Part shown: positions 57,901-64,000 of the stretch, in pieces | How the letters are laid out: every line of letters begins with the position of its first letter | Numbering within the stretch: position 1 is the first letter of the stretch | From: Numida meleagris | Lineage: Eukaryota > Chordata > Aves > Galliformes > Numididae | Reading direction: 5' to 3' | Assembly: GCF_002078875.1 (NCBI RefSeq) | Contig: NC_034412.1 | Span: 15,527,461-15,591,460 of the forward strand | DNA: 64,000 nt | Made by a program: the position numbers and the translations under genes | Notes under the pieces: model-generated | What the model was told of the DNA's origin: nothing | What the model saw: the letters and a program-made list of their open reading frames with translations, nothing else | The model's database searches: none

Positions 57901-60900
57901 AAGCAGCAACAGAAACCTGACTGTGTAGTCAGACCTGAATATTAACTATGGCTTAATTTCCTGACTTCCAGTGGCTGTGTTTGCCAGGGACATTAAGTAG
58001 AAAATTAGGTACCTGAAACGAGAGGTTCTTCTTTTCACAGGAACTTTCCAGCTCTCACCAAATGCATTCACATTCTTCAGCCAAACACCATCTGGGTTTG
58101 TGAAGTCATTTCTAGGTCTCCCGTCAAAGTCACCACACAAACCTTCTACTCTGTTGTTGTAGGTGTTGGCCAGCTTTATATCTAGGAAAGTTCAAAGGAA
58201 AAAAATAGCCATTACAAAGAAATATTTTCTTCTGAGTGTATGGAGGAGGTGGAAAGAAGCATGAAGTACAGAATTCTATGAATCAGACTGCAGTTGATAG
58301 TGCCATGCAGGATTTGAAGTTATTGGAAATACCATGGCTATATTCCATCGTAAAGCAGGGGTAACTCCACTTTAAATAGAGGAGGTAATGTATGTTCACG
58401 TTACACGAATGAGTTTTGTGTACATGATATGAAAGTCCTGCTGAGAAACACTAAAGAATGGGATTATCTGGAACACGCTTGAGAGGAAGGATGTAAAATT
58501 TATACTTTCATGAGAAATACTTTTTTGTTTCAGTTTTCTGGAAGTTCATATCACAAAGAACCACAGGCTTAAAGGGTGAAGTTTTCTAATTTCAGCTTGG
58601 GTTTAGACCTAATTTGTAATGGTAACATTTTTTGACACAGTGCTTAAATATTCTTGCAGATTGTTTTAGTATCGCTTACCTGCATTTTGATCGCCATCGT
58701 AGCTCAGGTATAAGCCAAAATCTGTCTCCAGGTAAATTCTTGATGTTCTCTGATATATACGAATACCATCATGGGGACGAACAGGAGCTCTCACCTTTAC
58801 ACCATCCAACTACAAGGGAAAGAGTAAGTTAATACTCATAATATACATGCCAAATTCAGATGAAGCTTCAATGCAGGTAAATGCTACAAAGGAGCGTTCC
58901 TCCTTTGTTTTTTTTTTAATGATAAATATATTAGATATTTTAACCAGGTAAAAAATGCAGAATTCAATTTTTAAAGTAACAAGATCATATATTAGGGAAA
59001 GTGATCTGGACACGGTGTTCTTACATCATTATAATTCCTGAGAGATTTCCATTACTGAACTAAAAACGCGTGTATGAGCTAATGTATACTATTATGCACC
59101 AACGAAGAGGGCAGAAATAAAGTTTTCCCAGCATAGTTCACACTTGTCCCTATCACTGATCAAATTTTGTGTGGCTTTATTGTAAGTGTTGGAGATTTGA
59201 TATTTTATTCCTAAATGCCAATTTATTTATTCATTTTAATTAAAATCTATCTTTCACAGCTTTAGAAAAAAAGAACACAACTGAAATCACATTTTTGTTT
59301 GCCCCATAGTACTGCTGTAATAACACCGTTAGCTTTAATACTTACATTCTTTAGAACAGTCCTTTAATTTATTTGTTTTATTACAAAGGAGAACCTTTGT
59401 CTGTGCTCTGCACTCAGACTTACCAGTATCTTCTTGCCTTCCCTGAATCGTACTTCGTGATTGTAAACATTGATGACAACCTCTTTCAGGTAAGTAATGC
59501 GTCGATTTAGACGAAGAGGATAGTTCACACCTTCGATGCTGAACTGTGTCAGAGTATCAGGTAGGTCAGGGATGGTCTGAGTCAGAACATACGTGTATTT
59601 CCCTTGGAAGTGGTGCACCAAACCATCAAATGTGACATAATGTGGGTCACCTATGATCCGGCACTTCCCAAAACCTAAAGAAAAAGAGTTTCATTGCCTT
59701 CCAATCTGAATGCACGTACCAAATCTTATGCATAAATCAGTTTAATACAGGTTAGATAAAAATAATTGCTGCTAGCATGCAATCCTCTTAAAATAAAGAT
59801 AGGTACTCAGGCATCATCCTAGTGAATTGGCACTCACATGGAGAGCCAACCAGAGAAACTCATTCCTCTGCTGAGAAACAGCAGGAACCAATAGAACTGA
59901 AGCACAGCATTAGGGTTTATTGCCTTTATAGTACACATTGGTCCTCTGCAGAGGAATGACTGCCACACAGCATGGCTTGCAGTGGGCTCTTATAGATGTT
60001 GGTTTCTTAATCCTCAGCAATATATTACTACAAAATTATTTGAACATGATAAGCAGTGTCTAATTTTGAAATCAGACAGTGTAGCTGCTGTAACACCGAT
60101 TTCTTTTGAGGTTACTAAACTGGTCATTGGGTTCACCAGACCTATCAGATGCAGTGACTATCATCTATGTATTCTCCTTGACTACTGAGTGCAAAGCCAA
60201 CTTCTTAAGACCTCTGTGGTGCTTCTGCTGTGACATTCTGAAAAGGGAGCAAGAGGAAGCTGGATTTGCACTATGCTTCCTCACTGATCATCAATATAGT
60301 AGGACCTACGCCAACCTATTCTTGAAAATTGAAGTGTAGAGGTGTTAGGCAACAAGCTACCTACTAAACTGTCCAATTTACCTTGAGAACATGGGATTAA
60401 AGCAAGTACTGGATGAAAAGTACCAAGACTGGCCTGTTAAGTATTTGTTGAGATCTGCCCTCTCCTGTTTTGCCTTTATTTTTCATATTTTCAAATCAAT
60501 ATGCAATGGAGAAAATAAAAAAACGATCATTGCCAAAGGATTAATAGACATACCCATTAGACTTTTATTTTTGGTAAATGCAGTGGATATATATATATAT
60601 ATTTTTAAATCAGCCAGACTGACCTGCCAAGTTTCCAGATGTACATAGATTTTCAAACTCTTGTTCTACTTCTCTCTACAAATTCCCTGTCTTGTACTGT
60701 AACTTTCCATTCTGAGAAATGAGGCCTTTTTGTGCTTAATAGTGTGCCATCAGTAGTACTGGCAGACCTGCCTTTTCATGTCGTAAAGGTTGGAAGTGCC
60801 ATGGAAGAAAGAACGGACACCCACACCCCTCCTCCCTCTCTAGCCTTCACTGAATACCACACAAAGACCTGCCTGCACGTACCTGTTGGATTGCACTTGT

Positions 60901-63586
60901 ATTTTCCACTTTTGATCAAGCAGGTTTCTTTAGAATCACATCCGTAACTCTGGCATTTGATGACACCATTCTTCTGACACTGACATCTTTGGGCGCAGTG
61001 TGGAGTTATCCAGGTCTCCCCAGCCTGCACACAAATTGTGTTACGTTATGAAGGTGCTGAGCAATAGAAGGTCAGTAGCAAAATGTGTGAAGTCTGGCTA
61101 GGTGCATCCTGCTGGCCATCCCACAACTGCTCAATCCAGGTGTAATCTTATCAAGAAACTGGGAGGGGGCAATCTCAGTCCATTTATCTTCCATGAGAGA
61201 ATTGGAACACATAACAGGAACAGGACAGACCACACAATTAACTCTGGTCAATTCACTAGTTTCCAGTACGCCTCAGTTTTGGCTTCAGGTGCAAATTACC
61301 ATGTTCCTGCAACCTCTAACAACTTAAGCCCACAGCTTTTGCTAACCAAATGCGATGTATTTAAAATGGTAGTCTCTGAATACCTTTCTTTCTCATTCTG
61401 TTGGACAAGAGACCAATTTCCTGCAAGTTCTGCAGTCAGAGATTTACCCTACAATGAACTACTTACACTGTAGTAATTGTTGTCATCATCCCTGCAGCCA
61501 CAGTTGCTGAGAGGAACACACTTGTCATTACTGAGCACATAATTATCATCACACTCACAGCCCTCTGTGCACGATTCTGTCTTCTCACAAAGGGAAGAGG
61601 CAAAAATGTCATTGCATGTTGATGGGCAGGCAGAGGCACAGGTCGTGTAATGGCTGTGGGATGGACAGGGCAATGCTGTGTGGGTGAAGAGAATAGAAGG
61701 AGTGTTATTAAATACATCCAAAACAAATAATCTTGCCTGATAGCTTCAGCTTGGCCTGTAAAATAGTGGTGTAGGACTGCCTTCTTATAGATTATCTTGA
61801 TCATCAAACAAAAACTCTGGGTGGGGGGGGAGGGTGGGAGGGAGTAGAGGAGCAACAAAAACACAAAAACCCACCATCCTGTAATTTTTTTCTTCTTTTC
61901 TTTCTTTCTTTCTTTTTTTCATAATTAGATGGTAGCTTTGTTGAATGGATGGAGTGTGGCACATACAATGGAAATTAAGCCAAGACCTTAGCCCTTAATA
62001 AGCAACTGTCCAAACTGTCAGTGAGTGGCTTTGATCCCTGTGTCAATCCAGTTTCCCATTTTGTTTTTTATTTCTGGTTATAATACAGTTATTATGGTTG
62101 GACTTGATGATGTTGAAGATCTTTTCCAACATAAATGATGCTGTGATTCTATTGTTTCTCCATTTTAGACTCACTGCAGTGTCTCAAGACATTCATTTGG
62201 CTACCAAAACCATTCTAACTCTGCACTATCATCCACAACTCATCTAGTTGTTATCATTGGGTTTAGTTCAACTTGCAAACAGTTCAGCAACACAGACAAG
62301 TCATAAAATCATAACAACAGAATTGCTTATTTTGAAAATTTTGGCTTAATTATCTTTTATATAACTTGACCACCTAATACTGCTCATTTGTCTTATGCTG
62401 TCAGCCATCCAATTTTCTATTTTTTTTTCACTTGCTTGTGCACTTACGACAAAATGTGCTATTCCTCCATGTAATGGTGATGCCTTGATTCCTGCAGGTG
62501 TCCACATAGAATTGAACTATGTCGCAGAGAGCAGACTTCATGCCATCATACCGACACATGTCATAGGTGCAGATCTTTATGAAGTCTTCAGGCTTTACCA
62601 GATTATGACATGCTTTGAATTTGTCTGATTTTAGGACATTGCACTGGCTTTCAATGATTGGTTTATTCTCAGCAGTGCAAGGAGGAACATCATCTTCTCT
62701 TGAGTCTGATAAACAACTGCAAGAAAGCACAGAAATGGCTGCACTTGAGTTTCAAAGACATATGTGAGACTGAGAAACTGAAAAGTTTGTTGCCTCGGAA
62801 AGGTGCTAAATAAATACTGCTGGAGACTGCAGTCTTATTTCTATGACTGGAAGAGTAGCAGCAGTAGATCTGCCTGGCAATCACCATGCTGCATCTTGAC
62901 TTTGGTTGCAGTCACTGAACCTGACCCTGACGAGAAGACTGATTTCCCAGCTTGACCTTGGACCTGCTTCATCATTGCAAAGTTGTGTGGTGATCTGGAC
63001 TCTTATCTGAGCCTGGCTGCCACCCTTGGGCATGCTCTGCTTGCCTTCTGTGGGCACTGTGGCATGGGCTTTGGCTGGTGAGCCCATGGTTGTACAAGCT
63101 GTGTTACCATGCTAGGCTCTCTGTATCTTAGGGAACAGCTGGCCCTCACTGTTCCTGAACACCATCCTCTTGTTCCAAGTATTTTCAGTGTAAAATAAAC
63201 GTAGGCATTGTCCACACTGTGGACTACTCCGAGGCCTAATGCCCCAAGTGTGTATGTGGATCAATAAAATGGCTGTGGTTTCCATCTGGCCTGTATGGTG
63301 ATTTCTGGTGGTGATGGCTTTTTTTTTTTTTTTTTTTTTTTGAGCTTTTAACAGAAGAGAAAAATCTCATACATACTGTTTGTTACAAAGTCATAAAATA
63401 GTCAAAGCATTTAGAGGAAGACTATTCCAAAGAAAGATGGAAGGTATGAAGTAATGCTTACCCTGCATCACTGTCTTCTTCCACTTTCCAACTATTTCCA
63501 AACTGTGTGACACTGACAAGTGTACCGTTGGGCAAGGACAGATCATCTTCGTACTTATCGTTGAAGTTACCACACATGCCTTGTAC
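51816..63586 (-). CDS. Zonadhesin-like transmembrane VWD-domain protein (3' part, 14 exons)
   Basis: Exons in transcript order: 63586-63462, 62716-62448, 61675-61467, 61024-60883, 59674-59424, 58809-58680, 58181-58013, 56814-56638, 55591-55461, 54719-54520, 53592-53454, 53125-52994, 52417-52303, 51969-51816. They give 780 residues with the frame kept at every junction. Domains: end of one VWD (1-42), C8 (42-131), TIL (132-201), VWC-like cysteine module (202-249), complete VWD beginning GDPHYVTFDG (about 249-431), C8 (432-535), TIL (535-601), cysteine module (602-647), EGF-like (648-692), one TM helix (about 705-729), basic cytoplasmic tail ending QSTYL. Zonadhesin has this order; FCGBP and alpha-tectorin lack the EGF-TM end. 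It is probably a cell-surface adhesive or mucus-related protein. The 5' exons lie beyond the window; orthology to mammalian ZAN is not established. Confidence 0.86.
52303..52417 (-). CDS. Zonadhesin-like exon m, transmembrane helix
   Basis: 115 nt, acceptor CTTCAG, donor GTAAGA. Polar stalk, then VAIAVGVTVAVVAVIILVSS, a single hydrophobic membrane span. Confidence 0.89.
52994..53125 (-). CDS. Zonadhesin-like exon l, EGF-like domain
   Basis: 132 nt, acceptor TGCTAG, donor GTAATA. Encodes CMPSPCQNDGICSEI and YYCECTELYMGQIC, a six-cysteine EGF pattern with an NGT sequon. Confidence 0.89.
53454..53592 (-). CDS. Zonadhesin-like exon k, cysteine-rich module
   Basis: 139 nt, acceptor CTTCCAG, donor A|GTAAGT. 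Encodes CSQQCQCTESSSVTCSNIAC. Confidence 0.88.
54520..54719 (-). CDS. Zonadhesin-like exon j, second TIL domain
   Basis: 200 nt, acceptor CTTACAG, donor GTACAG. Encodes CPPNSKYNSCMTACPASC and CVEGCECLPGYVLSDSNCV. Confidence 0.9.
55461..55591 (-). CDS. Zonadhesin-like exon i, C8 second half
   Basis: 131 nt, acceptor CATGTAG, donor GTAAGC. Encodes CVFDMCVEEDGADTLCRSL and ACQEQGVNMEGWRQQTAC. Confidence 0.89.
56638..56814 (-). CDS. Zonadhesin-like exon h, C8 first half
   Basis: 177 nt, acceptor TTTCCAG, donor GTAAGT. Acidic linker, then CQILTALDGPFANCHSVVPP, typical of a C8 domain. Confidence 0.87.
58013..58181 (-). CDS. Zonadhesin-like exon g, VWD end
   Basis: 169 nt, acceptor TTCCTAG, donor GTACCT. 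Encodes NNRVEGLCGDFDGRPRNDFT and NAFGESWKV, the closing VWD signature. Confidence 0.9.
58680..58809 (-). CDS. Zonadhesin-like exon f, VWD middle
   Basis: 130 nt, acceptor CTTGTAG, donor GTAAGC. Encodes LDGVKVRAPVRPHDGIRIY and ETDFGLYLSYDGD. Confidence 0.88.
59424..59674 (-). CDS. Zonadhesin-like exon e, start of the second VWD domain
   Basis: 251 nt, acceptor TCTTTAG, donor GTAAGT. Encodes CRIIGDPHYVTFDGLVHHF; the GDPH motif (59651-59640) matches sites that self-cleave in some VWD proteins. Confidence 0.9.
59675..60882 (-). other. Zonadhesin-like intron d-e
   Basis: 1.2-kb intron with a short AT dinucleotide run at 60587-60602. Nothing else was recognised. Confidence 0.6.
60883..61024 (-). 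CDS. Zonadhesin-like exon d, cysteine-rich VWC-like module
   Basis: 142 nt, acceptor TGTGCAG, donor GTACGT. Encodes CAQRCQCQKNGVIKCQSYGC. Confidence 0.88.
61467..61675 (-). CDS. Zonadhesin-like exon c, TIL domain
   Basis: 209 nt, acceptor CACACAG, donor GTAAGT. Encodes CPSHSHYTTCASACPSTC and CTEGCECDDNYVLSNDKCV, the trypsin-inhibitor-like cysteine pattern. Confidence 0.9.
61884..61920. repeat. Pyrimidine (TTTC)n run
   Basis: Imperfect TTTC/TTCT units in the zonadhesin-like intron between exons b and c. Confidence 0.8.
62090..62153 (+). mobile_element. Terminal CR1 LINE scrap
   Basis: About 65 bp of plus-oriented CR1 3' end (GGTTGGACTTGATGATG to GTGATTCTATT) in the intron between C8 exon b and TIL exon c. 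Confidence 0.75.
62448..62716 (-). CDS. Zonadhesin-like exon b, C8 domain
   Basis: 269 nt, acceptor CTTGCAG, donor GTAAGT. Cys-rich C8 pattern with ICTYDMCRYDGMKSALCDIV and YVDTCRNQGITITWR. Confidence 0.9.
62717..63461 (-). other. Zonadhesin-like intron with poly-T tract
   Basis: 745-bp intron holding a 23-base T run at 63319-63341. No further exon was recognised. Confidence 0.6.
63319..63341. repeat. Poly-T tract, 23 bases
   Basis: Uninterrupted T run within a zonadhesin-like intron. Confidence 0.9.
63462..63586 (-). CDS. Zonadhesin-like exon a, end of a VWD domain
   Basis: 125 nt, acceptor CTTGCAG, donor GTAAGC. Encodes VQGMCGNFNDKYEDDLSLPN, the C-terminal VWD signature with CGNFN, and FGNSWKVEE. 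Confidence 0.88.
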
Positions 63587-64000
63587 CTGCAAGCAAACAA
63601 GAACTATACTCTAAAAACAATCTGCTCTACACCAGTTTCCCCAGTAACTTCTTAATCATTGCCCATGGAGTGATGTGGTTGAAATATTAATGGCAACCAA
63701 CCTGGTACTAGATGTTTCTGACTGCAACAATAGAAAATAAATAGATACTGTGATACCCTAAGACTTTAAGCCATTTAATTCTATGAGCTGGACGTATTCC
63801 CCTAGCTGGGTCATTTTCTGTCAGCACTCCTTTGGAACACAAGCAAATTGGTGTGACGAGAAAAAAATTATGTGTGTTACAACACAGCTACAAAGAAAGA
63901 TGCAATAGCAAAATATGGGAAGAAAGAAAATGAAAATAAATATACAAGCAGTGGTTTTGAAAGAATACCAATATGCTTACACAATAAATCTTACCTTTGA

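Noticed and set aside
1..64000. tRNA, rRNA, CRISPR or bacterial-type operon
   Set aside because: No such structure was seen; the content is intron-rich vertebrate nuclear DNA.

Overview
The window is vertebrate nuclear DNA, very probably from a bird and most likely a galliform. The genes are split into many small GT-AG exons. The dominant interspersed repeat is the CR1 LINE with its short terminal octamer repeats, introns are compact, and a 530-bp solo LTR with a 5-bp target duplication is present. Gene order matches the mammalian ATP13A4 - ATP13A5 - PLAAT1 (HRASLS) block of human 3q29. All exons below were assembled by hand from splice signals and reading-frame continuity; none were tested by alignment or RNA data.

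Layout. (1) 1-11,025, plus strand: the last 12 coding exons of ATP13A4; its 5' part lies left of the window. (2) 15,588-44,062, plus strand: a complete 30-exon ATP13A5, 1187 residues, open in frame throughout and carrying all P-type ATPase catalytic motifs. Nine of the twelve 3' exons of the two ATPase genes have identical lengths and every splice phase matches, so they are a tandem duplicate pair. (3) 45,984-47,218, minus strand: complete three-coding-exon PLAAT1 (169 residues), convergent with ATP13A5 and fed from a CpG-rich promoter near 47.6-47.95 kb. (4) 48-51.6 kb: intergenic, holding the solo LTR and a CR1 copy. (5) 51,816-63,586, minus strand: 14 exons (780 residues) of the 3' part of a large zonadhesin-like gene. 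They encode VWD-C8-TIL modules, an EGF-like domain, one transmembrane helix and a short basic tail; the 5' part lies right of the window.

Function. The two P5B ATPases are multi-pass endomembrane pumps of the family that includes polyamine transporters. PLAAT1 is a membrane-anchored phospholipase/acyltransferase. The zonadhesin-like protein is a secreted-side adhesive, mucin-related membrane protein. They are neighbours by ancestry; nothing in the sequence suggests one shared pathway. No prokaryotic-type system, CRISPR, tRNA or rRNA gene was seen. The strongest non-standard observations are the precisely bounded solo LTR, a GC-AG intron in ATP13A5, a back-to-back poly(A) signal between the convergent genes, an in-frame open last intron in ATP13A5, and a TATA box readable on both strands in the PLAAT1 CpG island.
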